Source: an uncultured Clostridia bacterium (GTDB lineage: Bacteria > Bacillota > Clostridia > UBA1381). From it: 64,000 nucleotides of DNA. Location of the stretch: assembly GCA_934501535.1 (NCBI GenBank), contig CAKSUM010000004.1:62001-126000 (forward strand). The letters run 5' to 3'. This document shows, piece after piece, positions 7,221 through 16,219 of this stretch (positions within the stretch are counted from its first letter, which is position 1; each line of letters starts with the position of its first letter). The translations under genes and the position numbers were made by a program. The notes under the pieces were generated by a model. It did no database searches. It saw nothing but the letters and a program-made list of their open reading frames with translations, and was not told where the DNA came from.

Positions 7221-9149
7221 TCAGTTTGATATTTCCGCGATTTTGTTCGTTTCGTCATAATTTACGTTAAATCCAAGCTCCTCCGAGATAAATCTGAGCG
7301 GAATCATAGTCTTTTCGTTTATCAGCTGCGCCGGAACATCAAGCGTTTTTTCTGCACCGTTCACGATGGCGCGGTCGCTGTCAATCGCAAGCTCAACCGT
7401 GTTACCGCCGTAAGTTATGGTAACCGTTCTGCCGATGTCATTCCAGTCAACCGACGCGCCCATGCATTCAAACAGGAACCGCACCGAAATCAGCGTTCTG
7501 TCGCCGCGGATTACCGGCGGATTTACAAAGCTCAAAAAGTTGCCGTTCAGCTTGACTCTCACCGCGTCCGGCGCGGAAAGCACGTCAAACTGCGACATGT
7601 CGCCCGAGTACATGCTGCCGTCATTTGTGTTGAAATATATAAACCGGCTGCCGTTTGAATAAAGCCGCACGCCGAAGCTGTCCGCCAAATAATTAATCCT
7701 CTCATATCCGTACGGTACGTCAGCCGCTGCGCCGCGCGTAATTCCGTCAGCGCTGTAATACCATCTTCCGTCATTGTCTGTCATTAAAAACCAGCCGTTT
7801 CCGCCGAACATGCGTACGTAGTCGATGCCCTTCGTGTCCTCGAAAATCACCCCTGCCGTGCTGCCGTCTTTGTAGGTCAGCGTGCCGGTAATGTTTTTGT
7901 TCCCCTCATAGTTTCGCCAACTTCCGCGGACGTCGATGTTGCTTTCGAGGGTTACGTCGCCGTTTGACGCAACTCTTGCATCGTTGCTCATTTTGTCCCA
8001 TGCGACTTTTTTCTCCGCGTCATGAGTCCAGTTAACGCCGTCGGCGCTTTGCCACGTAAAAGTTATTCCGTCATTGTCGGCGGTTTTGTTGGGTGCGGCG
8101 TAAAAAATCCCGTCCTCAACATATATGTTCATTATGTCGCGGTCGCTGCCGCTATATGTCATCATTTCGCCGTCATTGCTGATATAAAAGCTGTCCTTGT
8201 TTGTGCTCCACGCGAAAATTCCGTTTTCCGTGACGTTGTAAAACACAAACGGACGGTTTGCGGCATCGGCTGTATATTCGGTCATATTGTAATCGCCGCT
8301 TTTCCATTTGCCGTCCTCCCAAACGTAGTCGTCGCCGTTTATCGTAAAACAGTGAGATTTTCCGTTAATCACGGTGTATGTGCTGTCATGCGCGTTAAGG
8401 CAGTCTTTGATTGGAACGGTTGTGGTTTCCCAGTTTTTCAAATCGGTCGATGTATACAAGTATTCGATGCCTGAGCCCTCATCGGCGCGCCAAAAATCGT
8501 TCTGCACATATTCGCCGTCGCGGTATTCCATGTGCATGCCGCCGGATTTAACTTCAAAGCCGTCAATGTTCAGCTTTTCAAAGCTTGCGCCCGTGTCGGA
8601 AACGTAAATCCCCGGCATCCATACGCTTGACTCAAAGAAAATTTTGTCGCCGATTACCGTCATTGTTGCGCCCTCGGGAATGTTTTCGACCTTGTTCCAG
8701 TTAATTCCGTCAAAGCTCTGGTAAGTGCCCGTGCCGCTTCTGCCGGAATTTATATCGTAGTCCTCAACAAAGACAACGGCGGAATTTTTGTTTTTTATAA
8801 TCGACTGCACCGTTGCCGGCAGGTTGTTATCCTGCTTTTCCCAGTTTCTGCCGTCTGCGGATACAAGCGTGTAGCCTTTGTGGATTGCACGGAATTTTCC
8901 GTCCAGATACTCCACGGCGGTTACATCGTCGGTTTTGATTAAATCCCAGTTTTCAAAATCATCGCTGACTGCGATTTTTCCGGCACGCACGCCGACAAAC
9001 GTGCTGCCGTCGGTATCAATATATGAAATGCCGTATCGGGGGCCGGCAAAGTCATAAACTTCGTCGCACTGCACCGTATATGCAAGCGCACCCGATGAAA
9101 TTCCGCACACGAATATTATTGCACACAAAATCGAAACAAATTTTTTCAT
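7221..9149 (-). CDS. Secreted protein with C-terminal copper-amine-oxidase-like (stalk) domain
   Basis: 642 residues. The signal peptide (1-22) ends in SSGALA. A long beta-rich region (about 25-520) has recurring aromatic turns such as DxxNWxK and SxDGxNW, like BNR/beta-propeller repeats. The C-terminal 110 residues are a copper-amine-oxidase N1-like domain (VNPPVIRGDRTLISVRFLFE, then TMIPLRFISEELGFNV). That domain is a cell-surface 'stalk' module in many Clostridia and is not catalytic. The ATG at 9149 follows AAGGAG; a longer frame upstream overlaps ksgA. Likely an extracellular binding protein; its ligand is unknown. Confidence 0.82.
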   Translation of the reverse strand: MKKFVSILCAIIFVCGISSGALAYTVQCDEVYDFAGPRYGISYIDTDGSTFVGVRAGKIAVSDDFENWDLIKTDDVTAVEYLDGKFRAIHKGYTLVSADGRNWEKQDNNLPATVQSIIKNKNSAVVFVEDYDINSGRSGTGTYQSFDGINWNKVENIPEGATMTVIGDKIFFESSVWMPGIYVSDTGASFEKLNIDGFEVKSGGMHMEYRDGEYVQNDFWRADEGSGIEYLYTSTDLKNWETTTVPIKDCLNAHDSTYTVINGKSHCFTINGDDYVWEDGKWKSGDYNMTEYTADAANRPFVFYNVTENGIFAWSTNKDSFYISNDGEMMTYSGSDRDIMNIYVEDGIFYAAPNKTADNDGITFTWQSADGVNWTHDAEKKVAWDKMSNDARVASNGDVTLESNIDVRGSWRNYEGNKNITGTLTYKDGSTAGVIFEDTKGIDYVRMFGGNGWFLMTDNDGRWYYSADGITRGAAADVPYGYERINYLADSFGVRLYSNGSRFIYFNTNDGSMYSGDMSQFDVLSAPDAVRVKLNGNFLSFVNPPVIRGDRTLISVRFLFECMGASVDWNDIGRTVTITYGGNTVELAIDSDRAIVNGAEKTLDVPAQLINEKTMIPLRFISEELGFNVNYDETNKIAEISN

Positions 9150-9164
9150 TGCGTATAACTCCTT

Positions 9165-9201
9165 AAAAAAATAACAGAGGACACTTTCTTCCTCCGTTAT
9201 T
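9165..9201 (-). terminator. Terminator after ksgA
   Basis: On the minus strand, arms AATAACGGAGG and CCTCTGTTATT are followed by TTTTT, between ksgA and the stalk-domain gene. Confidence 0.75.
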
Positions 9202-9204
9202 ATA

Positions 9205-10071
9205 CTATATATTCGCGCTGTTGTCAAGCTTGCAAAGAGCGTCGCTTATGCGCGCAAATTCAGCAAGACCGAGCTTTTCGCCGCGGATTTTCGGGTCTAT
9301 GCCGATGCTTTCGAGCAGGTCGGAAAGGGGCTGCTTGTCAAGTCCGAAACCGTTTGAGAGGCAGTTTAAAAGTGTTTTGCGCCGCTGTGCGAAGGACGCC
9401 TTTACCACCTTGAAAAAGCACTTTTCGTCCGCAACCTCAATTGCCGGCTTATCGAGAACGCGCATGCACAAAACGGCGGAATCCACCTTGGGCGCAGGAT
9501 AAAAGCTGCCTGCCGGCACAACGGTGACCAGGCGCGGCTCGGTGTAGTACTGACATAAAACGCTGATTGCGCCGTAGTCCTTTTTGCCGGGCTTTGCCGC
9601 GATGCGCTCCGCGACCTCTTTCTGCACCATGACAACGATATTTTTAAGCGGCAGCCGATCCTCAATCAGCTTTGTGATAATCGGAGTGGTGATGTAGTAC
9701 GGCAGATTTGCCGCCACGCTGATTTTTTCGCCGCCGAATTTTTCGTTAATCAGTGCGCGCACGTCGGTTTTCAGAATATCCTGCTCCAGAATTTCTACGT
9801 TGTCAAAATCCGCGAGGGTGTATTCAAGTACGGGGATAAGGCGGCGGTCGATTTCTACCGAAACAACCTTTTTGCCCGTTTCGCACAGCCGCTTTGTCAA
9901 AACGCCGAATCCGGGGCCTATTTCCAGAACACCGGTGTCGATTTCCGCGGCTTCGGCTATATCGTCGAGCACCGCCGCGTCGAGCAGAAAATTCTGCCCC
10001 AGTCCTTTGGAAAAGCCGAAACCGAATTTCTGCGCAAGCTCTTTAATTGTCTTTGGTGATGTTAAATCCAT
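9205..10071 (-). CDS. ksgA: 16S rRNA dimethyladenosine transferase
   Basis: 288 residues, full length for RsmA/KsgA. It methylates two adjacent adenosines at the 3' end of 16S rRNA with S-adenosylmethionine. Visible motifs are the N-terminal KGLGQNFL, the SAM-binding LEIGPGFGVLT (about residue 50), and the catalytic NLPYYITTPII. The C-terminal RNA-binding helices contain the FAQRRKTLLNCL signature. It lies downstream of the YabE-like gene on the same strand, as in Bacillus subtilis, but the RNase M5 gene usually found between them is missing here and 274 bases separate the two. Confidence 0.97.
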   Translation of the reverse strand: MDLTSPKTIKELAQKFGFGFSKGLGQNFLLDAAVLDDIAEAAEIDTGVLEIGPGFGVLTKRLCETGKKVVSVEIDRRLIPVLEYTLADFDNVEILEQDILKTDVRALINEKFGGEKISVAANLPYYITTPIITKLIEDRLPLKNIVVMVQKEVAERIAAKPGKKDYGAISVLCQYYTEPRLVTVVPAGSFYPAPKVDSAVLCMRVLDKPAIEVADEKCFFKVVKASFAQRRKTLLNCLSNGFGLDKQPLSDLLESIGIDPKIRGEKLGLAEFARISDALCKLDNSANI

Positions 10072-10305
10072 TGTGTTCCCTTTCTGTGCCGTAATAACAC
10101 GCTGCCATGCATTTTGACGATGAGTGGAGAGTGCCGCGCTGCTGTCATATCAACACGCACTGCTGATGCTGTATCGCTGTTCGGCGGTGTGTTTGTTCGA
10201 GTGCCGCCGGCGTCAACTGCCGCCGCTGCCATTGTTTTCTCGCCGCCGGCTGACCGCCAACTGACCGCTGTTGCCGACCGCCGCTAACCGCGGCAAAGAC
10301 GGCAA

Positions 10306-10338
10306 AACGGGCGTACGTCTTTTAAAAACGCCGCCCTG
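10306..10338 (-). terminator. Possible terminator after the YabE-like gene
   Basis: On the minus strand an imperfect GGGCG/CGCCC stem is followed by GTTTTG. The remaining spacer to ksgA is GC-rich without a recognisable element. Confidence 0.4.
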
Positions 10339-10345
10339 TAACCGC

Positions 10346-11392
10346 TTAATTCAATACATATACAATTGCGCTTCTTCTGCCGAACTGCACACATTCTCCC
10401 TGAGAATTGTAGTACAAATCAATTTTGTTTCCCTTAATTGCGCCGCCGGTGTCGCCTGCGATGCAGTAGCCGTATTTCCAGGTCTTGCCGTCATCGGTGG
10501 ACTCCACGTACAGCTTTGTGCCGAGGGGGATAACTTTCGGGTCAACCGCGATTACGCCGTACTGCGCCGCGCGTCCGGACGCGGTTCTGCTGCCCGATGA
10601 CGCCGTGTACGCCGTCGCAGTTACCGTCAGCTTTTTTGAATAGCTGAGGCTCTTGCCTGAGCCGGTTGTAACCGTCTTTTTTGCGGCTTTAGCCTTGGTT
10701 CCGACCGCGACCACCTGTGCCGTCGGATTTTTTACGGTGTTCTCCGAAATAACCGTGCGCTTTACCTCTTTGCCGTTTTCGGTTGTCACCTCATAGGTTG
10801 TCCTTTTCAGACCGTTCACGCCCTTGGTTTTTATGCGCGTTTTTCCTTTTTCAAGCGTTGAATCGGAAACCTCGCGGCTCTCGAACGGAATTTCCGTATC
10901 TACCGTAACCGTGCTGCTTTGCACGCGGTAAACGCTTACGTTCATGTCCTGCTCGACCGTGCTGTCCGCGTCCGGCTCAACCCTGTCCGTCTGCCCCAGC
11001 GTGACGCCGGCTTCCTCAAACGCCTCTCTGACCGTTTTTTTGGTGGTTGTTATGATTTCGATATTTCCGTCTATATTTAATGTGAATTTTCTGCCCTTTC
11101 TTACAACGATGCGAGCGCCGTCATAAAGTTCGTCCTCCATGAGCATGCTCACGTTGTCATATTCTCCTGTCTTAATATCATTCTCCTCAAAAAAATCGGA
11201 AACATAATTTTGCTTGGTGGTCAGTTCCTGTGTTTTTTCGCTGTCGGCAAACGCGTCAACCGTAACGAGGGTAATTTTTTTGGCCTGAATATCGATTACC
11301 GCACCCGTTAACAGACTGAAAATGACTGCCGACATAAATACGGCAACAAGCTTCGTTATAAAAGTCTTGCTGCTTTTTTTATTAAACAACAT
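10346..11392 (-). CDS. YabE-like G5/3D-domain cell-wall protein
   Basis: 348 residues. An N-terminal membrane/signal segment (about 14-34) is followed by two DUF348 repeats (about 40-150), a G5 domain (about 155-230) and a C-terminal 3D domain (about 255-348). The 3D domain keeps its three aspartates (AVDPKVIPLGTKLYV, AGDTGGAIKGNKIDLYY). 3D domains resemble the catalytic fold of MltA lytic transglycosylases, and YabE/Rpf-like proteins remodel peptidoglycan. Its position next to ksgA matches the B. subtilis yabE locus. The ATG has GGAGG upstream and a promoter at 11418-11447. The enzymatic role is inferred from family. Confidence 0.88.
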   Translation of the reverse strand: MLFNKKSSKTFITKLVAVFMSAVIFSLLTGAVIDIQAKKITLVTVDAFADSEKTQELTTKQNYVSDFFEENDIKTGEYDNVSMLMEDELYDGARIVVRKGRKFTLNIDGNIEIITTTKKTVREAFEEAGVTLGQTDRVEPDADSTVEQDMNVSVYRVQSSTVTVDTEIPFESREVSDSTLEKGKTRIKTKGVNGLKRTTYEVTTENGKEVKRTVISENTVKNPTAQVVAVGTKAKAAKKTVTTGSGKSLSYSKKLTVTATAYTASSGSRTASGRAAQYGVIAVDPKVIPLGTKLYVESTDDGKTWKYGYCIAGDTGGAIKGNKIDLYYNSQGECVQFGRRSAIVYVLN

Positions 11393-11417
11393 TTTTCTTT
11401 CCTCCTATACAACAGCT

Positions 11418-11447
11418 ATTATATAACCTATCATATACAGAAGTCAA
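11418..11447 (-). promoter_or_regulatory. Promoter of the YabE-like gene
   Basis: On the minus strand TTGACT (11442-11447) and TATAAT (11418-11423) with 18-base spacing, just upstream of the GGAGG site. Confidence 0.7.
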
Positions 11448-11739
11448 GCATTTTATTACAAAATTGTTGCATTTGACACAAATTCTTGCCATTTGTTTCC
11501 AATTTTTTGGGGTAGTTTTGTGACATTTGTACGAAATATTTTCCAATAAATGGTAATCAGAACCGCGCGTTTTTTGTTCTCTGCCCACATTTTTGCTTAA
11601 AAATCTCGTATTTTTTATGTAAAATGGTATAAAATCAGGTATTTTTTGAGATAATATCCGATAGAAACTCAAAATTAAAGTTGTTTCAAAATTGTTACAA
11701 ATTTATATACTACATATTGAATAAATGGAGGATTTTTTT
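11448..11739. other. AT-rich intergenic region without a gene
   Basis: The divergent spacer between the YabE-like gene and the 87-residue gene. Apart from the minus-strand promoter just before it and a weak plus-strand TATACT box (11706-11711), I see no gene or stable RNA. Confidence 0.5.
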
Positions 11740-12003
11740 ATGAAAAATACCACACATAGAGTTGTAATACTTAACAATGTAAATTCGGCGCTCATATCGC
11801 AGGCGATATTAATTTTACGGGACGGAAGCGCGTGCTGTGACAGTACCGTGCTGGAGGAGGCGGAGCGGGTTGTGGAAAAATACATGAAAAACCGCGGCAT
11901 TTCATCCTCCGTGCCGCGCAGAAAAAACGGACGTTTTTTTCTGGTGTTTTCGGCGTGTGCGCTGATTGCCGGCACATGCGCACTGCTTGCGCGGCTGCTG
12001 TAA
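11740..12003 (+). CDS. Small conserved-looking protein with C-terminal membrane anchor
   Basis: 87 residues, not recognised. The N-terminal 55 residues look like a compact alpha/beta unit (VVILNNVNSALISQAILIL, then a long amphipathic helix LEEAERVVEKYM). A basic linker (PRRKNGR) is followed by a single C-terminal transmembrane helix (about 67-87), so the folded part should face the cytoplasm. The GGAGG site at 11727-11731 fixes the ATG at 11740. It stands alone between a divergent YabE-like gene and a terminator. No function is proposed. Confidence 0.75.
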   Translation: MKNTTHRVVILNNVNSALISQAILILRDGSACCDSTVLEEAERVVEKYMKNRGISSSVPRRKNGRFFLVFSACALIAGTCALLARLL

Positions 12004-12005
12004 AA

Positions 12006-12050
12006 AAAACAGCCCCAATCCGCGCGCGGCGGTGCGGTAAAGGCTGTTTT
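12006..12050. terminator. Bidirectional terminator between convergent genes
   Basis: Arms AAAACAGCC and GGCTGTTTT flank a GC-rich 27-base loop; A and T runs allow use in both directions. Confidence 0.65.
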
Positions 12051-12095
12051 CCGCAGAAAAAAATCCGTGTTTCTACTTATATAGTATGTACGCGT

Positions 12096-12659
12096 TTATT
12101 TTTTCTTTTCGTATTTTATAAAGTTAATGTATTTGGAGACGTAAACGCCGTTATATGTCAGAAAATATCCCAGGGAAGTCATGATTATCGGCAGGGCGAA
12201 AACAATTGCATAGCCCTGTGCCGTGATGACGCCGTTTTTTATTCCCATAAAAGGCTGATACATGGAAAACCACGCAAAGGTGAAGATGTTTCCGGCTATG
12301 CCCCAGCCGGACGTCCATGTGCCGCCGGTGTTGCCGAACGCCCATGCACACTTGTAAATGACGATTGCGGCGATGTTCGCAAGTATCAGAATTGCGGGGA
12401 GGATAAGTCCTTTCCACGGCTTGGGGGTAAGCGGCGTGTAGGATTTTTTGTCGCGCTCGAAAATAGTGCCGGCAATTCCGTACATAGACGCCGAGTAGAA
12501 CAGCACGCCGATTGCCGCAAATATAACCTCGCCGGCTTTGTGCGACCAGATGGGCAGCAGCATTACGGAAAAAATCGCGAATATAAATGCAAGCTTTATG
12601 TGCTGCAAAAGCACGCAGAGCATCTGACCGATTATTGAATCCTGTAATTTCTTTTTCAT
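12096..12659 (-). CDS. Hypothetical integral membrane protein
   Basis: 187 residues with four likely transmembrane segments (about 18-40, 45-66, 85-105 and 145-170) and a lysine-rich C-terminus. The loop between segments 2 and 3 is hydrophilic (ERDKKSYTPLTPKPWKG), and a Gly/Trp-rich stretch precedes segment 4. I recognise no transport or enzyme signature. The ATG has an AGGA site upstream. It has no clear operon partner; the RAYT gene lies 172 bases upstream on the same strand. Confidence 0.7.
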   Translation of the reverse strand: MKKKLQDSIIGQMLCVLLQHIKLAFIFAIFSVMLLPIWSHKAGEVIFAAIGVLFYSASMYGIAGTIFERDKKSYTPLTPKPWKGLILPAILILANIAAIVIYKCAWAFGNTGGTWTSGWGIAGNIFTFAWFSMYQPFMGIKNGVITAQGYAIVFALPIIMTSLGYFLTYNGVYVSKYINFIKYEKKK

Positions 12660-12831
12660 ATCCTGTAAATCCTTTCATTAAAATTCACGGCTCGGCTGTG
12701 TGCGCGGCGGACGGCGGAAACCGTAAGCGATAAATGCGGTACCGCATGCCGGACTGTGCCGAGGCGTCGGATTATGCCGCGGCGGATGACCGCCGAACGC
12801 GCTGTTTGGGGTACGCGTGCGGTCTGAGTTT

Positions 12832-13566
12832 TTAAAGCAGCCAGACGCTCAAGTCCTTTTTCGGAATATCGTCCGACGGTTCATCATTCTTTATCTGAAT
12901 TCTGCGGCCCATGCCGAAGATTTCGTACAGCTTGGATTTTGATATCCAGCGTTTTTTCATTATTCTCTCGAATACGGCTTGCTGCTGTGCGGAGGTCAGC
13001 GTTTTAAAGTCCGCCGGAAAAATTCCGCAAAGCTCATATATGTACCGCCCCAGCTCCTTTGCGGAAAGGCAGTCATAGTCCTCGATAAACATTTGTGTGA
13101 CCTGTTCGCTGCGGAAATCCGCGTCGGTAAGCCCTGTCCCGGAAATATCGCATATGTCCGACCTCATCGAGCAGAACGGATAGTCCTCGCCGTTTTGCGA
13201 CGCAATAAAATTAATAAATCCAACGGCGCTTTTCAGCTCATCGACCGACTCCAGCGGCTCGCTTTTAAAGCGGTCATAGAACAGCTTGCCGCCCGAGGAA
13301 TGAACGCGGTTATAGCAGCGCGCATAGCTCGTGCAAATCGGCTTCAGCGTAATGCCGGCGTCGGCGCCGAAGGTGTCGATAATCAGGTGGATACGGTTGG
13401 ACAGCAGCACATATGCCAAGATCCGCATATGACCGCTTTGTGAATATTTGCGCAGTATGCCGGAAAATTCCTCGTAGTCCTGCTGTGTGTGAAACAGCTT
13501 GTTCATTCCTCGCAGAAGAATGTGGTACCGACCGCTCGCGCTTACAGCCCTTTTTTGTCTTGCCAT
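12832..13566 (-). CDS. REP-associated (IS200-like, Y1) transposase with altered HUH motif
   Basis: 244 residues. The N-terminal half is the IS200/RAYT Y1 transposase fold (GRYHILLRGMNKLFHTQQDY; later SYARCYNRVHSSGGKLFYDRFKS). Active members have a His-hydrophobic-His pair in the context MPNHVHLL; here it is LSNRIHLI, so the first histidine is arginine (R58, H60). The candidate nucleophile tyrosines (Y81, Y85) are kept. The C-terminal 90 residues include a helix-turn-helix-like end. I use the ATG at 13566, which has GAGGTGA upstream; an upstream extension is hydrophobic and unlikely. With one metal ligand lost it may be inactive or domesticated. No terminal inverted repeats were found around it. 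Confidence 0.8.
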   Translation of the reverse strand: MARQKRAVSASGRYHILLRGMNKLFHTQQDYEEFSGILRKYSQSGHMRILAYVLLSNRIHLIIDTFGADAGITLKPICTSYARCYNRVHSSGGKLFYDRFKSEPLESVDELKSAVGFINFIASQNGEDYPFCSMRSDICDISGTGLTDADFRSEQVTQMFIEDYDCLSAKELGRYIYELCGIFPADFKTLTSAQQQAVFERIMKKRWISKSKLYEIFGMGRRIQIKNDEPSDDIPKKDLSVWLL

Positions 13567-13602
13567 ATAATCACCTCGTTTCAAATTGGGGACACTAATT
13601 AC

Positions 13603-13630
13603 ATTATAGCATATTATCACAAAAATGCAA
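13603..13630 (-). promoter_or_regulatory. Promoter of the RAYT gene with flanking GGGACAC repeats
   Basis: On the minus strand TTGCAT (13625-13630) and TATAAT (13603-13608) with 16-base spacing. Direct repeats (G)GGGACAC at 13588-13595 and 13633-13639 bracket it. Confidence 0.55.
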
Positions 13631-13708
13631 TAGGGACACAAAAATATTCCGCATAATAGCAAGAATCGGTCATACTATTGTATAAAGGAATGGGAGGGAC
13701 GGGTTATA

Positions 13709-16216
13709 ATGAACTTTTACACAATGACGGCGGAGCAGACTGCCGGATACATACGCGGCGAAAAACAGCCGCAGGGAAAGAAAAATATACTGCACACAGC
13801 GAAAAAAATAAGCTTGGTCAAGCGGTTTTTCATGCAGTTTTCGGATTTCATGATAATCATACTGCTGATAGCCGCGGGAATTTCGTTTGCAATATCGGTC
13901 ATCGGGGGCGAGGGCGACTTTGCCGACCCGGCAATAATACTGGCGATTGTGATTTTGAACGCGGTACTGGGTGTCATCGAGGAGAGCAAGGCGGATAACG
14001 CGCTTGAGGCGCTGAAAAAAATTTCCTCGCCGAGCGCCAAGGTGCGCCGCGGTGAAAAAATCATGACGGTGCCGGCGGAAAACGTACGCGTCGGGGACAT
14101 ACTTTTGCTTGAAACAGGCTGCTGCGTCGCTGCGGACGCGCGGCTCCTGACGTGCGCCGGGCTTGAGGTTGATGAAGCGTCACTGACGGGTGAGGCGATG
14201 CCGGCGGCAAAGGACAGCGAATGTGTTCTGGACATTCACACGCCGCTGGCGGAGCGGAAAAACATGGTGTTTTCGTCCACGAATGTCATGCGCGGCAAGG
14301 CGGAAGCTATTGTGACCGCAATCGGCATGGACACCGAAATGGGTAAAATTGCGGCGCTCATGCAGGACGAGGAGGACGAACCCACGCCGCTGCAGAAAAA
14401 ACTCAGCGAAACGGGCAAATATCTGGGAATCGGTGCGCTTGTCATATGTGCCGTGATATTCTTCCTGGGCTTGTTAAAGCACCTGCCGCCGCTGTACATG
14501 TTTTTAACGTCGGTGAGCCTTGCGGTGGCGGCGATACCGGAGGGACTTCCGGCAATCGTTACGATAGTGCTGGCGATAGGCGTGCAGAGAATGGTGAAAA
14601 AGAAAGCAATCGTCAAGCATCTGTCGGCGGTGGAGGCGCTCGGCGGCGCGACGGTGATATGTTCGGACAAAACGGGAACGCTCACGCAAAACCGCATGGA
14701 GGTCGCGAAAACGGTTGCCGGCGACAGGCTGCAGCTGTTTGAAATGGCGGTTTTATGCTGTGACAGCGGCACAAATCCGACCGAGCTTGCGGTGATAAAC
14801 GAGGCGGAAAGAATGGGCATAGACAAAGCGGCGGCGGACGAAAGATTCGGGCGCATATCGGAAAAGCCGTTTGATTCGTCGCGGAAGATGATGAGTGTAA
14901 TGGTAAACTACTACGGAAAAAAGCGGATAATTACAAAAGGCGCGGCGGAATTGGTGCTGAAAAAATGTACGCATTGCATAGAAAACGGGAAAATGGTGGA
15001 ATTGGGGACACAAAAAGTAAATGCGCTGCTTGACGAGGTGCGGCGAATGGGCGCAAATTCGCTGAGGGTGATAGCGGTGGCATACAAGGACACACCGTAC
15101 AGTCATATCAGTGAAAACGGGCTTGTTTTCGCCGGGCTGATAGGAATGGCTGATCCGCCGCGTCCGGAGGTCAGCCGTGCGGTGCGCGAGTGCATATCGG
15201 CAGGCATACGTCCGGTGATGATAACGGGGGACAATAAAATAACCGCCGAGGCTGTGGCGGAGCAGGTAGGGATAGACGGCAAGGCGATAACCGGGAAGGA
15301 AATGCGGAGCGCCGACGATGCACAGCTGACGGAATACAGCATTTTTGCACGGGTGACGCCGTCGGATAAGGTGCGCATAGTGAAAGCGTTCAAGCGCGAG
15401 GGGCATATCGTCGCCATGACGGGTGACGGAGTTAATGACGCGCCTGCGCTCAAAGCGGCGGATATCGGCTGCAGCATGGGGAAAAAGGGAACAGATGTTG
15501 CAAAGGAGGCGTCCGATTTGGTTCTCGCGGACGATAATTTTGCGACAATAGTTGCCGCCGTGCGCGAGGGACGCGGAATTTTTGAGAATATAAAAAAATC
15601 GGTGCAGTTTTTACTGTCATCCAACATAGGGGAGATACTCACGATTTTTGCCGGCATGCTTTTCGGCTGGGAACCGCCGCTTTTGGCAATTCAGCTGCTG
15701 TGGGTCAATCTCGTGACCGACTCACTGCCGGCGCTTGCGCTCGGACTTGACCCGGCAGACCCCGAAATCATGCGCAGAAAACCGCGCGACCCGAAAAAGG
15801 GACTTTTCGCCGACGGGCTTTGGCTCTCAATCTGCTTTGAGGGCGGAATGATAGGCGCGCTCGCGCTTTTGGCATTTTCAATCGGGTTTAATTTCTTCGA
15901 CAAGGGCGGCGCGCCGGTAATCGGGCGCACCATGGCATTTTGCGTGTTGTCGGTATCGCAGCTGTTCCACGCATTTAATATGCGCAGCGAACACTCTATA
16001 TTAAATAGAAGTATTTTTGCAAATCCGATATTGATTTTGTCGCTGCTGATAGGGGTGACGATGCAGGCGGCGGTTGTGAACATCGGTTTTGCGGCAAAGC
16101 TGTTCAAGGTTGTGCCGCTGCCGCCGTGCGCCGTATTGATTACCGCCGCGCTGTCGGTTATGCCTGTATTTATAGTAGAATTACAGAAACTGTTCACGCG
16201 GCGGTTTGAGAAATAA
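13709..16216 (+). CDS. P-type Ca2+-transporting ATPase (P2A-like)
   Basis: 835 residues, slightly short for the family. It pumps cations, probably Ca2+, out of the cytoplasm at the expense of ATP. The actuator domain has T160-G-E162. The membrane ion-binding helix has PEGLP (AAIPEGLPAIV), typical of Ca2+ pumps. The phosphorylation site is D320 in CSDKTGTLTQNRM, and the hinge is TGDGVNDAP (from T571). Ten transmembrane helices are visible. The start is the ATG at 13709 after GGGAGGGACGG. It ends 3 bases before the stop of the convergent membrane-protein gene, with no terminator hairpin I can identify. Confidence 0.93.
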   Translation: MNFYTMTAEQTAGYIRGEKQPQGKKNILHTAKKISLVKRFFMQFSDFMIIILLIAAGISFAISVIGGEGDFADPAIILAIVILNAVLGVIEESKADNALEALKKISSPSAKVRRGEKIMTVPAENVRVGDILLLETGCCVAADARLLTCAGLEVDEASLTGEAMPAAKDSECVLDIHTPLAERKNMVFSSTNVMRGKAEAIVTAIGMDTEMGKIAALMQDEEDEPTPLQKKLSETGKYLGIGALVICAVIFFLGLLKHLPPLYMFLTSVSLAVAAIPEGLPAIVTIVLAIGVQRMVKKKAIVKHLSAVEALGGATVICSDKTGTLTQNRMEVAKTVAGDRLQLFEMAVLCCDSGTNPTELAVINEAERMGIDKAAADERFGRISEKPFDSSRKMMSVMVNYYGKKRIITKGAAELVLKKCTHCIENGKMVELGTQKVNALLDEVRRMGANSLRVIAVAYKDTPYSHISENGLVFAGLIGMADPPRPEVSRAVRECISAGIRPVMITGDNKITAEAVAEQVGIDGKAITGKEMRSADDAQLTEYSIFARVTPSDKVRIVKAFKREGHIVAMTGDGVNDAPALKAADIGCSMGKKGTDVAKEASDLVLADDNFATIVAAVREGRGIFENIKKSVQFLLSSNIGEILTIFAGMLFGWEPPLLAIQLLWVNLVTDSLPALALGLDPADPEIMRRKPRDPKKGLFADGLWLSICFEGGMIGALALLAFSIGFNFFDKGGAPVIGRTMAFCVLSVSQLFHAFNMRSEHSILNRSIFANPILILSLLIGVTMQAAVVNIGFAAKLFKVVPLPPCAVLITAALSVMPVFIVELQKLFTRRFEK

Positions 16217-16219
16217 CGG

